Shown here piece after piece: positions 47,679 through 56,955 of a DNA stretch of 64,000 nucleotides (its first letter is position 1; the number at the start of each line of letters is the position of its first letter). The position numbers and the translations under genes are program-made. The stretch is from NCBI RefSeq assembly GCF_000196875.2, contig NC_014532.2, forward strand, positions 3,410,001 through 3,474,000, read 5' to 3'. Source of the stretch: Halomonas elongata DSM 2581 (GTDB lineage: Bacteria > Pseudomonadota > Gammaproteobacteria > Pseudomonadales > Halomonadaceae). The notes below the pieces were generated by a model. The model saw only the letters and a program-made list of their open reading frames with translations. It ran no database searches and was not told where the DNA came from.

Positions 47679-49466
47679 ATGATCGATTACCAGGCTCCAC
47701 TGCGTGACATGCAGTTCATTCTCGGCGAGCTCGCCGGCCTCGACGCCGTGGCCGCGCTGCCGGACTGTGAGGAGGCGTCCTCCGACCTGGTGAATGCCAT
47801 CCTCGAGGAAGCCGGCAAGTTCGCCAGCGGTGTGCTGGCCCCGCTGAACCGCCGGGGCGATCAGGAAGGCTGCCGCCTGGAGGGCGAGCGCGTCGTCCTT
47901 CCCCAGGGCTGGCAAGCCGCCTACGACCAGTTCCGCGAAGCGGGCTGGCTGGGACTATCGCTGCCAGAGGCCTTCGGCGGACAGGGCCTGCCCAAGCTGG
48001 TTTCCACCCCCGTGTGGGAAATGTGGTTCTCCAGCAACATGGCCTTCACCATGCTACCGCAGCTCAATGTCGCCCAGGCCGAGGCACTGCTGTTTGCCGC
48101 CAGCGAAGCGCAGAAGGCCACCTGGCTCGAGAAGATCGTCAGCGGCGAGTGGACCGCCACCATGAACCTCACCGAGCCCCAGGCCGGCTCCGATCTGGCC
48201 GCCACCCGCATGCGCGCCGAGCCCGACGAGAGCGGCAACTACCGCCTCCACGGCCAGAAGATCTATATCTCCTACGGCGAACACGAGCTCACACCCAACA
48301 TCCTGCACCTGGTGCTGGCCCGGCTGCCGGACGCTCCCGAAGGGGTCAAGGGGTTATCGCTGTTCCTGGTGCCCAAGTACCTGCTCGACGAACGGGGCGA
48401 ACCTGGGGAGAAGAACGACGTGCGCTGCATCTCCATCGAGCACAAGATGGGCATCCACGGCAGCCCCACCTGCACGCTCAGCTACGGCGACCACGACGGC
48501 GCCATCGGCCAGTTGATCGGCGAGCCCCACACTGGCCTCAAGACCATGTTCATCATGATGAACGAGGCCCGTTTCGGTGTCGGCGTGCAGGGTCTCGCCC
48601 TGGGGGAGCGCGCCTACCAGGCGGCGCTGGACCATGCCCGGGAGCGCGTCCAGGGGCGCAATGTCGTCAGTGGCGAGATGGGGCTGCCGATCCTGCATCA
48701 TCCTGACGTCAAGCGCATGCTGGTGGGCATGCGCGCGCGACTGCTGGCCATGCGCACCTTCCTCTACACTGCCGCCGGCTGGTTCGACCTGGCCCGCCAC
48801 CACCCGGACGCCGAAGTGGCCGACAAGCATCGCCGCCACGTCGATCTGCTGATGCCAGTGGCCAAGGGCTGGTGCTCCGAGCTCGGCAACGCGCTGTGCG
48901 ACGAAGCGATCCAGGTGTTCGGCGGCATGGGCTTCGTCGAGGAGACCGGTGTCGCCCAGCTGTTCCGTGACGCCCGCATCATCACCATCTACGAGGGCAC
49001 CACCGGCATCCAGGCCAACGACCTGCTGGGTCGCAAGATACTCCACGACAACGGCGCCACGTTGCGCGAACTGCTCGACGACATCCGCACCTGCGCTCGC
49101 TCGGTTGGCGAGGACGCGCGCCTCGGCGATCTGGCCGAAAGCTTGAACGAACTGGTCTACGGCCTGGCGGCGACGACCGACTGGCTGCTCGCCCAGGGAG
49201 AGGAGCAAACCGCCGAACTCTACGGCGGCGCAGTGCCATTGCTGCATCAACTGGGCATCGTGTGCGGCGGCTGGCAGCTGGCCCGTGCCGCCGAGGCAGC
49301 ACAGCGCCGACACGACGCCGGCGAAGGTGACGCCGACCACCTGGTCGGCATCATCGAACTCGCCCGCTTCTACATGGCCAGCGTGGCCCCCGAAGCCGAC
49401 TCCCACGCCAGGGCTGTGCGCCACGGCGGCCAGGTACTGGCCCGCATTCCAGAGGCAGGCTTCTGA
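47679..49466 (+). CDS. Acyl-CoA dehydrogenase, long form
   Basis: 595 residues, with the extended C-terminus seen in the larger bacterial acyl-CoA dehydrogenases. Motifs: M-N-L-T-E-P-Q-A-G-S-D-L (FAD-binding), catalytic-glutamate region Y-E-G-T-T-G-I-Q-A-N-D-L-L-G-R-K. GAGG lies 9 bases before the ATG at 47679. It would introduce the double bond in saturated aryl-propanoyl-CoA, letting the pathway accept dihydro-hydroxycinnamates. Last gene of the plus-strand set. Confidence 0.9.
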   Translation: MIDYQAPLRDMQFILGELAGLDAVAALPDCEEASSDLVNAILEEAGKFASGVLAPLNRRGDQEGCRLEGERVVLPQGWQAAYDQFREAGWLGLSLPEAFGGQGLPKLVSTPVWEMWFSSNMAFTMLPQLNVAQAEALLFAASEAQKATWLEKIVSGEWTATMNLTEPQAGSDLAATRMRAEPDESGNYRLHGQKIYISYGEHELTPNILHLVLARLPDAPEGVKGLSLFLVPKYLLDERGEPGEKNDVRCISIEHKMGIHGSPTCTLSYGDHDGAIGQLIGEPHTGLKTMFIMMNEARFGVGVQGLALGERAYQAALDHARERVQGRNVVSGEMGLPILHHPDVKRMLVGMRARLLAMRTFLYTAAGWFDLARHHPDAEVADKHRRHVDLLMPVAKGWCSELGNALCDEAIQVFGGMGFVEETGVAQLFRDARIITIYEGTTGIQANDLLGRKILHDNGATLRELLDDIRTCARSVGEDARLGDLAESLNELVYGLAATTDWLLAQGEEQTAELYGGAVPLLHQLGIVCGGWQLARAAEAAQRRHDAGEGDADHLVGIIELARFYMASVAPEADSHARAVRHGGQVLARIPEAGF

Positions 49467-49541
49467 GGCGGCATGGTCTATCCGGAAGAGGCGTGTCATG
49501 AGCCTTTTCGTCACATCCCGAGAACATCAAAAAAGAACATC

Positions 49542-49579
49542 AAAAAAGGCGAACCATCAATGCATCTTGATGGTTCGCC
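49542..49579 (-). terminator. Strong rho-independent terminator of the porin gene
   Basis: GGCGAACCATCA (49548-49559) pairs over 12 bases with TGATGGTTCGCC (49568-49579). On the minus strand it is followed by six T. It ends the porin transcript and may also block readthrough from the convergent acyl-CoA dehydrogenase. Confidence 0.88.
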
Positions 49580-49637
49580 CCAAGAATCGAAACAAGCAAC
49601 CTGAATAAGGTTCAACTGCTTATCTGACGGGCTCGCG

Positions 49638-50705
49638 CTAGAACTTGTACTTCGCCATCACCTCGACTTGTTGCCCACCCGGACGAAGCGGCATGGTGAA
49701 TGCACTGCGATCGCGCCATTCAACACCAAAATCCAGGTTGGGCAAGTACGTATAGATCAGATTGACGTTGATCTTCTCCAGGGTATCGTCGGGAACGCTC
49801 GGTGCTACCTCATCCGCCTTCACCTGTGCATAGCGGATGTTGCCTCGAAGCTTTTCGCTGAACCTGTGACTTACCCCTGTAGAAAATCCAGTCGTGCTCA
49901 CCAGGTCACCCGAGGCATCGACCTCACCTCGAGCGGCGATGCTGCTTGGGTTGGTCGCACCGTTATAGCCCCATCCGGAATAAACGTTATTGCCCGTTCC
50001 CGTATAGCCGCTCAAGGCGAGAGAGGTGTCGCCGAAATTCAACTTCCCCGCCAGAGAGACCGCAGCGCCGAACTCCGAGTCATCTATATCAGTCTGCACT
50101 TCCCGCCCGGTCACCGCGGCGTTGAACGCGTGCCCGGCTTCGGTACGGTAGGTGTATGATGCCACCATGTCCGGCAGGTCGGCATCGTCATAGACCGGAT
50201 CCTGAAGGCTGAAACGCCAGCCACCCGGCGTGTAATGCACGACGAGATCGGGGCGAACCACAGCACCACTGCCGGAAACGGTGCCGATACCCGTTCCATA
50301 GAAATCGAGAATCTCGACATCGAATGGCGCATTGGCATAGAACTGCCCGGTCCAGGTCTGGCCGAATGTCAGGTCGTCCACCTTGATATAGGCATGACGC
50401 AAACGCATGGCGTAGCTCGTGTCACTGGCATCGATGGCATTATCCCAGAAGTCACCCTCCACGAAGGCCGTTACATCATGCCCCTTGACCTCCTTGTTGA
50501 TCTTCAGGTTGACCCTTGACTGGCGGGCACTGGAATCGAAATAACGATCACCTCCATCGGGATCGGTAAATATACCTTCCGCCTTGATATATCCGCCAAT
50601 ACTGACCTTGGTTCCATCAAACTCTCCAAGCTCAAGTGAATAGCTATTGCAGGAAATGCTAGAAAGCGCAATCGCCAGCACAATCTTGTTCTTGTTTACT
50701 CTCAT
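49638..50705 (-). CDS. DcaP-like outer-membrane porin
   Basis: 355 residues with a signal peptide, alternating beta-strand pattern and C-terminal phenylalanine (A-K-Y-K-F), the outer-membrane sorting signal. The segment G-G-Y-I-K-A-E-G-I-F-T-D-P-D-G-G and S-R-V-N-L-K-I-N resembles DcaP-type trimeric porins, known for dicarboxylate and organic-acid uptake. GGAGAT precedes the ATG. Its codons are A/T-richer than neighbours. Only a half-site (ATTGTT at 50718) of the MarR dyad lies upstream. It likely admits aromatic acids to the periplasm for the TRAP systems. Confidence 0.82.
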   Translation of the reverse strand: MRVNKNKIVLAIALSSISCNSYSLELGEFDGTKVSIGGYIKAEGIFTDPDGGDRYFDSSARQSRVNLKINKEVKGHDVTAFVEGDFWDNAIDASDTSYAMRLRHAYIKVDDLTFGQTWTGQFYANAPFDVEILDFYGTGIGTVSGSGAVVRPDLVVHYTPGGWRFSLQDPVYDDADLPDMVASYTYRTEAGHAFNAAVTGREVQTDIDDSEFGAAVSLAGKLNFGDTSLALSGYTGTGNNVYSGWGYNGATNPSSIAARGEVDASGDLVSTTGFSTGVSHRFSEKLRGNIRYAQVKADEVAPSVPDDTLEKINVNLIYTYLPNLDFGVEWRDRSAFTMPLRPGGQQVEVMAKYKF

Positions 50706-50860
50706 TTGTATCTCCGCATTGTTTTAATAATGGAGATCCCAAACCTCAGGGAGACTTGAAATCCGATATAAGCATCGTGCGATTTCCATTCCCTGGCGTT
50801 TCATTTCTATGCCCGCCGAGTTCCTTGGCGGGCTTCCCGGTCTGCATCACCGGAAACGCT

Positions 50861-52051
50861 TCACCCCACCTTGACGATCAGCGCCGCCGCGGAGTCGCCG
50901 GCGGCGCAGCCAGTCACCAGGGCATGGCCACCACCCTTGAGGGCGGTCTCTTCGATGGCCTCGATCAGCAGGCGCGCCAGGGTCGGGCCCTGGGGATGCC
51001 CGAACACCAGCGAGGTGCCGTAGTTGTTGAAGGTCTCGGCATCGAGGCCCAGCGCCTTGGCCAGGTAGAGGTCGTTGACGATGAACGGCGAGTGGTTCTT
51101 GATCGTCTTGATCTGGTCGAGGGACAGGCCCGCCTGATCCAGCGCGCGCTGCACCGAGGCGGCCGGTGCCATGGGCATATGGGCCGGCTTGGTACGCGCA
51201 TGCCCGTAGGCCACCACCTGTACCGCCATCCTGGGGTCGGTGCTTAGCTCGGCGGCCCGCTCCCGGGAGGTGACGATGATCCCGGCATTGCCGTCGGCCG
51301 GATGGGTCTGGGTGCCATACGTATGAATGCCTTCCGGCTGCACCGTGCGCAGCTTGGCAAGCCCTTCGGCGGTGGTCGGCATCACGCCTTCGTCGGCCTC
51401 GACGAGCCGGGTCTCCTTGCGTGACACCGGCACCTCGACCGGGAAGATGTAACGCCGCTGGAAGGCGCGCTCATCGGCCAGAGCCTCGCCATATTGCGCA
51501 TAGCGACGCAGGGTCAGCTCATCGGCCTGGTCACGGGAGAAGCCATGCTCACGGGCCACATTCTCGGCGGTGGTCAACATGTCCTTGCCGGTGGCCGGAT
51601 CGGCGGCGATGTTGTCCATGTTCCAGTTCTCGGCGATCACCTCGCCGCCCGGCCCGGCAGGATTCGGCCAGATGGTGTGGGGGCCGTTGGAGGTGCGGTC
51701 GGCGAGCAGGCAGTAGGTGGTCTCGAAGCCGCCGGCCTCCACGGCCAGGGCAGCATTGAACACCGAAGTGGTCGCAGTCGCGCAGGCCTGGGTGATGTTC
51801 TGACCCGGTGCCTGGCCGGCTCCCATCAGAGCCGCCGCCCAGGGAGCGCCGTAGAAGATCGACTTCTGGCCCACCGAGACCCCGAGATAGAGGTAGTCGA
51901 TGATCGCGGGATCGATGTCGCGACTGGCGAACCACCGCTTGCTGGTGGCGGCCCCCAACTCGATGGAGTTGACGTTGGCCAGGCTGCCCATCCACTTGCA
52001 GAAGGGGCTGGAGTAGTAACCGCCATAGGGGATGTAGGCGTTCTTGAACAT
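50861..52051 (-). CDS. Divergent thiolase-family protein
   Basis: 396 residues. The nucleophile C90 (Q-A-C-A-T-A-T-T-S), N319-H320, H352 (G-H-P-Q-G) and C382 (T-G-C-A-A-G-D) occupy the thiolase catalytic positions. The usual N-E-A-F motif is replaced by N-H-S-P-F, and G-H-P is followed by Q-G-P instead of I-G-A, so substrate handling may differ from ordinary acetyl-CoA acyltransferases. It lies 44 bases after the CoA-transferase gene. Proposed role: thiolytic release of acetyl-CoA from 3-oxo-3-aryl-propanoyl-CoA, giving aroyl-CoA. GAGGAG precedes the ATG. Confidence 0.82.
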   Translation of the reverse strand: MFKNAYIPYGGYYSSPFCKWMGSLANVNSIELGAATSKRWFASRDIDPAIIDYLYLGVSVGQKSIFYGAPWAAALMGAGQAPGQNITQACATATTSVFNAALAVEAGGFETTYCLLADRTSNGPHTIWPNPAGPGGEVIAENWNMDNIAADPATGKDMLTTAENVAREHGFSRDQADELTLRRYAQYGEALADERAFQRRYIFPVEVPVSRKETRLVEADEGVMPTTAEGLAKLRTVQPEGIHTYGTQTHPADGNAGIIVTSRERAAELSTDPRMAVQVVAYGHARTKPAHMPMAPAASVQRALDQAGLSLDQIKTIKNHSPFIVNDLYLAKALGLDAETFNNYGTSLVFGHPQGPTLARLLIEAIEETALKGGGHALVTGCAAGDSAAALIVKVG

Positions 52052-52095
52052 GCTCGACTCCTCGAAGGGGAAATACGGAGACGTGGTCCGACGGC

Positions 52096-53655
52096 TCAGT
52101 CGTTGATCAACCGCGCGCGCAGGCCACCCCAGCGGGGCTGAAAAAGCTCCATCGGCATTTCGCGCAGCTCATCGGCAATGCGTGGCACGAAATCCATGGC
52201 CGCCAGGATGTCGCGCTCGACGTCCAGGCCAGGCGCTATCTCGGTGAGGGTGACTTCGCCGTCGATCAGCTCGAAGACGCATCGTTCGGTGACGAAGAGC
52301 ACCGGCTTGGCGGTCTCATGGGCATAACGGCCACTGAAGGTGATCTGATCGACGCGCTGTACGAACTTGCGTCGATGTCCTTCCTGGCGGATGACGAGAC
52401 GACCGTCCTCGACCGCCACGTTTCCGCCGTTGGTGAAGGTGCCGCAGAACACCACCTTGCGGGCGTTCTGGCTGATGTTGATGAAGCCGCCCGGGCCGAC
52501 CACCTTGTCGCCGAACTTGCTGACGTTGAGATTGCCTTCGTGATCGGTCTGGGCCAGTCCCAGGAAGCAGACATCCAGGCCACCGCCGTCATAGAAGTCG
52601 AACTGGTAGCCGTGATCGATGATCGCCTCGGCGTTGTAGGAAGTGGCGAAATCGCCACCACTGGCCGGCACACCGCCGTATGTGCCGAGTTCGGTGGTCA
52701 GGGTCATCAGGTCACTGACGCCCTCTTCCGCCGCCACGCTGGAAACGCCCTCGGGCATGCCGATGCCGAGGTTGACCATGCCGCCCGGCACCAGCTCCAT
52801 GGCGGCACGTCGGGCGATCACCTTGCGCGGATCGAGCGGCATCGGCGCGATGCCGCCCAGCGGCACCTTGAGATCTCCGGAAAGGGCCGGGTTGTAGCCG
52901 GTAGAGATGGTCTGCATGTGCTGCTCGGGCTCGGCCACCACCACATGATCCACCAGATCGCCCGGCACCTTGACCCGCTGCGGGTGCAGACTGCCCCGCC
53001 GGGCCAGGTACTCCACCTGAGCGATGACGATGCCACCGCTGTTCTTCGCCGCCTGGGCCATGGAGAGCTGCTCGAGGAAGAGCGCTTCGCGCTCCAGACT
53101 CAAGTTGCCGCGTTCGTCGGCGGTGGTGGCGCGGATCACCGCCACATCCACCGGGAAGGTGCGGTAGAGCAGCCATTCCTCGCCCTCGAGTTCGACCGCC
53201 TTGACCAGATCTTCCTCGGCCGCCGTGTTGGCCTTGCCTCCGTCCAGACGCGGATCGACGAAGGTACCGAGCCCCACCTTGCTGAGCACCCCGGGCTTGC
53301 CACCGGCGATGTGACGCCATAGATGCGCCAGCACACCCTGCGGCAACAGGTAGCCTTCGATACGGTTCTCGCGGATCAGCTCGCCCATGCGCGGTGCCTG
53401 GCCGGTGTGGCCGCTGACCAGCCGCTTGACCAGGCCGGCATGGCCCAGGTGGTTCATGCCGCGGTCCTTGCCATCACCACAGCCACAACTGTGCGCCAGC
53501 GTCAGGTCGCGAGGGGCGCCGGTCTCGAGGAAGCGCGATTCCAGCGCCGTGGCCACCGCCTCGGCGAAACCGCACATTCCGGCGGTGGTCCAGGCGACGG
53601 TGTCACCGTCGCGAATCAGGCCGGCCGCGGTCTGGCTGTCGATCACCTTGTTCAC
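52096..53655 (-). CDS. Acyl-CoA:carboxylate CoA-transferase (family I)
   Basis: 519 residues from a GTG at 53655, chosen because GAGGAG is 6 bases upstream; an in-frame ATG at 53685 precedes that site. Both halves of a fused family I CoA-transferase are present: the N-terminal G-D-T-V-A-W-T-T-A-G-M-C-G and the C-terminal V-N-L-G-I-G-M-P-E-G, with the catalytic glutamate likely in T-T-E-L-G-T-Y-G-G. It resembles propionate/acetoacetate transferases (YdiF-like). Operon mate of the thiolase. It could move CoA from aroyl-CoA or acetyl-CoA onto an incoming aromatic acid, but the donor is unknown. Confidence 0.87.
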   Translation of the reverse strand: MNKVIDSQTAAGLIRDGDTVAWTTAGMCGFAEAVATALESRFLETGAPRDLTLAHSCGCGDGKDRGMNHLGHAGLVKRLVSGHTGQAPRMGELIRENRIEGYLLPQGVLAHLWRHIAGGKPGVLSKVGLGTFVDPRLDGGKANTAAEEDLVKAVELEGEEWLLYRTFPVDVAVIRATTADERGNLSLEREALFLEQLSMAQAAKNSGGIVIAQVEYLARRGSLHPQRVKVPGDLVDHVVVAEPEQHMQTISTGYNPALSGDLKVPLGGIAPMPLDPRKVIARRAAMELVPGGMVNLGIGMPEGVSSVAAEEGVSDLMTLTTELGTYGGVPASGGDFATSYNAEAIIDHGYQFDFYDGGGLDVCFLGLAQTDHEGNLNVSKFGDKVVGPGGFINISQNARKVVFCGTFTNGGNVAVEDGRLVIRQEGHRRKFVQRVDQITFSGRYAHETAKPVLFVTERCVFELIDGEVTLTEIAPGLDVERDILAAMDFVPRIADELREMPMELFQPRWGGLRARLIND

Positions 53656-53694
53656 TGTGGGCTCCTCAGGCATAAAAGTTGCCATTTAAAATAT

Positions 53695-53715
53695 ATTGTT
53701 TATATAACAAACAAA
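53695..53715. promoter_or_regulatory. Proposed MarR operator, site 2 (CoA-transferase operon)
   Basis: ATTGTT-N9-AACAAA lies 40-60 bases upstream of the CoA-transferase GTG, in a short A/T-rich promoter between the TRAP operon end and the CoA-transferase-thiolase operon. A tighter TTGTT-N5-AACAA dyad (53697-53711) overlaps it. Confidence 0.7.
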
Positions 53716-53753
53716 TGCAGTGACACTTCGAGACACTCCGCCACACGGCACGG

Positions 53754-55052
53754 TCAGCCGCCGGTCAGCACCAATACGATCTGGGGATAAAAGATCACCA
53801 GGGCCACCACCAGGATGTCGGCGACCAGAAAGGTCGCGACGCCCTTGAAGATATCCATCAGCGATGCGTACTGGCCCGCGACACCCTTGATGACGAAGAT
53901 GTTCATGCCCACTGGCGGGGTGATCATGCCGATTTCCAGCAGCTTGACCAGCAACACCCCGAACCAGATCAGGCTGACGTCATAGAGCTCGAAGACCGGC
54001 AGCAACACCGGCAGGGTCACCAACATGGCGCCGAAGGGCTCCATGAACAGCCCCAGGAACAGATAGATGCAGACGATCACCAGCATCAGTTCCAGGTAGG
54101 AGGGATCCCAGCCGGTCACCATGCCCGTCACCTGGCCTGCCAGCCCGCTCAGACTGAGAAACAGGGTGAACATGCTGGCCCCGACGCCGATGATCAAAAG
54201 CGCCGAGGTCGTCGACAGCGTCTCGAGCAGCGCTGCCTTCATCGACTGGCGATTCAGGCGCCCGAGCGCCAGGGCGACCAGGATCGCTCCAGCGGCACCG
54301 ACCGCCCCCGCCTCGGTGGCCGTGAAGATCCCCGAGAAGAGGCCGCCGAATACCAGCACCCCCAGCACCAGTACCGGCCAGATATCGACCAGGGCCTCGC
54401 GGGCTCCCACCTCCCGGGCACCGACGGCCTCACGCGGCACGATGTCGGGCCGCAACCAGCTGACCGTCAGGATCACCAGGCTGTAGCTCAGTGCCGTCAG
54501 CAGGCCAATGGTGATGCCCCCGAGAAACACCTGGGTGATGGAAACCTGGGCAAAGACGCCATAGACGATCATCAGGATGCTCGGAGGAATCAACGCGCCG
54601 ATGGTGCCTCCGGCGGCGATGGTGCCGCAGGCGAAGCTCGGCTTGTAGCCGCCGCTGACCATTTCGGGAATGGCGATACGCCCCATGGCCGCCGAACAGG
54701 CAACGCTGGAGCCGCTTACCGCGGCGAAGCCCGAACTGGCGACGATGCTCGAGATCGCCACGCCGCCGGGAAGCCAGCGAAACAGGACCTTGGCGGCATT
54801 GAACAACCCCTTGGTAAGCCCGGCATGAAAGCAGACGAAGCCCATCAGCAAGAACATCGGCACCGCACTGAGCGTCCACTTGGCGATGAACTCATAGGGT
54901 GCGGAGGACAGCATGCCGATGGCCGTATCCCAGCCCAGCATCAAGCTCATGCCTCCCATCGAGACACTGATCAAGGCCAGGGCGACCGGTACACGCAGGG
55001 CCAGCAGAACCAACAAGGCAATGAGGCCATAGACGCCGACAGTGACGGACAT
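53754..55052 (-). CDS. TRAP transporter large permease subunit (DctM family), second system
   Basis: 432 residues, about 12 helices. DctM signatures: L-S-A-V-P-M-F-L-L-M-G, S-G-S-S-V-A-C-S-A-A-M-G-R-I-A-I-P-E-M, A-G-G-T-I-G-A-L-I-P-P-S-I, and E-I-G-M-I-T-P-P-V-G-M-N-I-F-V-I. GGAGG lies about 10 bases before the ATG. Third gene of the TRAP operon starting at 56771, controlled by site 3. It is distinct in sequence from the system at 38388. Confidence 0.92.
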   Translation of the reverse strand: MSVTVGVYGLIALLVLLALRVPVALALISVSMGGMSLMLGWDTAIGMLSSAPYEFIAKWTLSAVPMFLLMGFVCFHAGLTKGLFNAAKVLFRWLPGGVAISSIVASSGFAAVSGSSVACSAAMGRIAIPEMVSGGYKPSFACGTIAAGGTIGALIPPSILMIVYGVFAQVSITQVFLGGITIGLLTALSYSLVILTVSWLRPDIVPREAVGAREVGAREALVDIWPVLVLGVLVFGGLFSGIFTATEAGAVGAAGAILVALALGRLNRQSMKAALLETLSTTSALLIIGVGASMFTLFLSLSGLAGQVTGMVTGWDPSYLELMLVIVCIYLFLGLFMEPFGAMLVTLPVLLPVFELYDVSLIWFGVLLVKLLEIGMITPPVGMNIFVIKGVAGQYASLMDIFKGVATFLVADILVVALVIFYPQIVLVLTGG

Positions 55053-55055
55053 GAA

Positions 55056-55574
55056 TCACTTCCCTCCTTGGGATTCGGGAGACGAAGGCGCGCCTCCCGC
55101 CAGGAAGGGCAAGCGAACCAGGCAGACCAGGGCCGCCAGGGCGAAGGCGAGGGGCAACACGAAATAGGTCGGCCAGACCGGCATGGGGAAGTTGAGCGAC
55201 ATCACATAGGACCCGATGTCGTACTGCTCCATGGCCTTGCCCCAGGTCGCCACGGCCAGGACGGTATAGATCGCCGCCGACAGCAACGACACCAGGACAT
55301 CCGACAGGCGCACCAGCCAAGGGCCCATCAGTCCTTCCAGGGCCTCGACGGCTATCATTTCACGCCGCCACTCCACCCACCCCAGGGGCAGCAGTGCCAT
55401 GGTGATCAGGTAATAGCGGGTCACCAGCTCCACGGTCGCCGGAACCGACACCGACAGAGTCGAGCGCAGCACCACATCCAGGGTGATGTGAATCACCATC
55501 AGCAGGATGCCGACAGTGCCCAGCAGCGCCAGCCCGACGGCGGCCCGGTTGGTCAAGCGGTACAACACGGCCAT
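55056..55574 (-). CDS. TRAP transporter small permease subunit (DctQ family), second system
   Basis: 172 residues with four hydrophobic helices. The first is followed by a basic region and V-V-L-R-S-T-L, and helix 2 carries V-E-W-R-R-E-M-I-A-V-E-A, as in DctQ proteins. AGGAGG precedes the ATG. It ends 3 bases before the DctM start. Confidence 0.87.
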   Translation of the reverse strand: MAVLYRLTNRAAVGLALLGTVGILLMVIHITLDVVLRSTLSVSVPATVELVTRYYLITMALLPLGWVEWRREMIAVEALEGLMGPWLVRLSDVLVSLLSAAIYTVLAVATWGKAMEQYDIGSYVMSLNFPMPVWPTYFVLPLAFALAALVCLVRLPFLAGGAPSSPESQGGK

Positions 55575-55606
55575 GAATTCGCCTCCTGCGTCCTCGGCGG
55601 TCCCGG

Positions 55607-55624
55607 GGCCGGCAAATTCCGGCC
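55607..55624 (-). promoter_or_regulatory. Intercistronic hairpin between TRAP binding protein and permease genes
   Basis: GGCCGG (55607-55612) pairs with CCGGCC (55619-55624) around a 6-base loop, between the DctP stop and the DctQ start. Such stems often protect or attenuate the message so that the binding protein exceeds the permease. Confidence 0.5.
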
Positions 55625-55637
55625 TCCGGGCATGACA

Positions 55638-56771
55638 TCAGGTGCCGTAGGAGGAAAAGTCCACCTGGCTCCAGATCTCGCGCTCCATGGCCTCGGCGAC
55701 CGCCTCGGGCTCCTCGCCGACGTCCTCGACGATACCGGTCCATTTCTCCACCAGGCCCTGGAAGCGCTCGATCTTCGACGCCGCATCTTCGACGCCATAG
55801 CGGTTCTCGGCCTGCTCGGCGGCGTAGGTCAGGTCCTCTTCGAGGAAGGCTTCGGTGGCATCCAGCAATTCGGGATCGGGCTCCAGAATCTCGATGTCGC
55901 TTTCCTGGGCGATTTCCCGAGCCTCATCTGCCATCTCGTACCCCCAGCGTTGGGTGATGGCAGCACTGGCTTCCACGGAGGACTCGACCACCGCCTTACG
56001 CTGCTCGGGAGAAAACGAGTCCCAGGCCTGCTGACCGACCGCGTGGGAGATGGTGCTGTGAAAAGTGCCGAGCTGGATGTCGGTGATATGGTTCAGCACA
56101 TCATCCAGCCGGAAGGAGATGATATCGGCGACGGACGCGATGGTGCCCTCGATCACGCCCTGCGAGAGCGCTTCGTACTGCTCGCCCACCGGAATGGAGG
56201 CCGGCGATATGCCCATCGCCTCCGCCCAGCGGGAATACTGGGGACCACCGACTCGCATGCGCAGCCCCTGGAGATCGTCGAGGGAACTGGCCGGTTCGGT
56301 GCTGAGGATCCGATACAGGTCCGACGCATGGGAGCTGGTATAGACGATGCCCAGCTTCTTGAGCTCCTGCTGGCACTCGCCGCACGTCACGATATATTCG
56401 GTCATCGCTGCTCCCATGGCATGCGGATTCGTGCCAAGAAGCGCCAGGTCGCCCACCAGGTTGAACTCCGGCAGATCGGCCGGGAAGTAGGCCGGCAGAA
56501 AGAGCCCCACTTCCACCATGCCGCTGCGCAACGCGTTGCGCATGTTGCCGATGTTGGCCACCTCGGTGCCCAGCAGATTCCCCGTGAGCTCGCCGTCCGT
56601 CTTTTCCGCCAACCGCTCGGCAAACTCGGTGAACATCGGGTCATACGCCGGATGCGCCGGCGGCACCCCAGGCGCCATGCGCAGGTCTCGGGCCTGGGCC
56701 TGGCCAGCGAACGCCAGACTCCCCAGGGAGACGGCAATGACCAGGGGCGTGAGCAAGGAACGATGCATCAT
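55638..56771 (-). CDS. TRAP transporter substrate-binding protein (DctP family), second system
   Basis: 377 residues, signal peptide with likely cleavage after A-Q-A, mature start R-D-L-R-M-A-P-G-V-P-P-A-H-P. Its pattern and length differ from the three other binding proteins in the window, so it is another DctP subfamily. The R-M-R-V-G-G-P-Q-Y block is the usual ligand-arginine region. GAGGTG precedes the ATG. First gene of its operon, with a MarR-type dyad 30 bases upstream. A hydroxycinnamate or related acid is the likely ligand by coregulation. Confidence 0.88.
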   Translation of the reverse strand: MMHRSLLTPLVIAVSLGSLAFAGQAQARDLRMAPGVPPAHPAYDPMFTEFAERLAEKTDGELTGNLLGTEVANIGNMRNALRSGMVEVGLFLPAYFPADLPEFNLVGDLALLGTNPHAMGAAMTEYIVTCGECQQELKKLGIVYTSSHASDLYRILSTEPASSLDDLQGLRMRVGGPQYSRWAEAMGISPASIPVGEQYEALSQGVIEGTIASVADIISFRLDDVLNHITDIQLGTFHSTISHAVGQQAWDSFSPEQRKAVVESSVEASAAITQRWGYEMADEAREIAQESDIEILEPDPELLDATEAFLEEDLTYAAEQAENRYGVEDAASKIERFQGLVEKWTGIVEDVGEEPEAVAEAMEREIWSQVDFSSYGT

Positions 56772-56801
56772 GGATCACCTCAGCGATTTAGCGAATTTGT
56801 A

Positions 56802-56822
56802 ATTGTTGTGTATAAAAACAAT
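56802..56822. promoter_or_regulatory. Proposed MarR operator, site 3 (TRAP operon)
   Basis: ATTGTT-N9-AACAAT, with perfect arms, lies 30 bases before the TRAP binding-protein start. A second perfect dyad, ATAGAT-N6-ATCTAT (56821-56838), follows immediately upstream. The gap also serves as the downstream flank of the thioesterase gene. Confidence 0.72.
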
Positions 56823-56955
56823 AGATTTACACATCTATCTTGTTTCGGATTATAGTCCAGATCACCACTACTCCCGATACCAGACTTTGGTATACCGCAA
56901 GGGCCTGCTGTCCGATCGACCTGACAAGGACCCCGCAGGCAAGGCCTACCGCGCT

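Noticed and set aside
54825..56855. A 676-codon open frame on the plus strand
   Set aside because: It is antisense to the TRAP operon whose three proteins are unmistakable; composition is that of a shadow frame.
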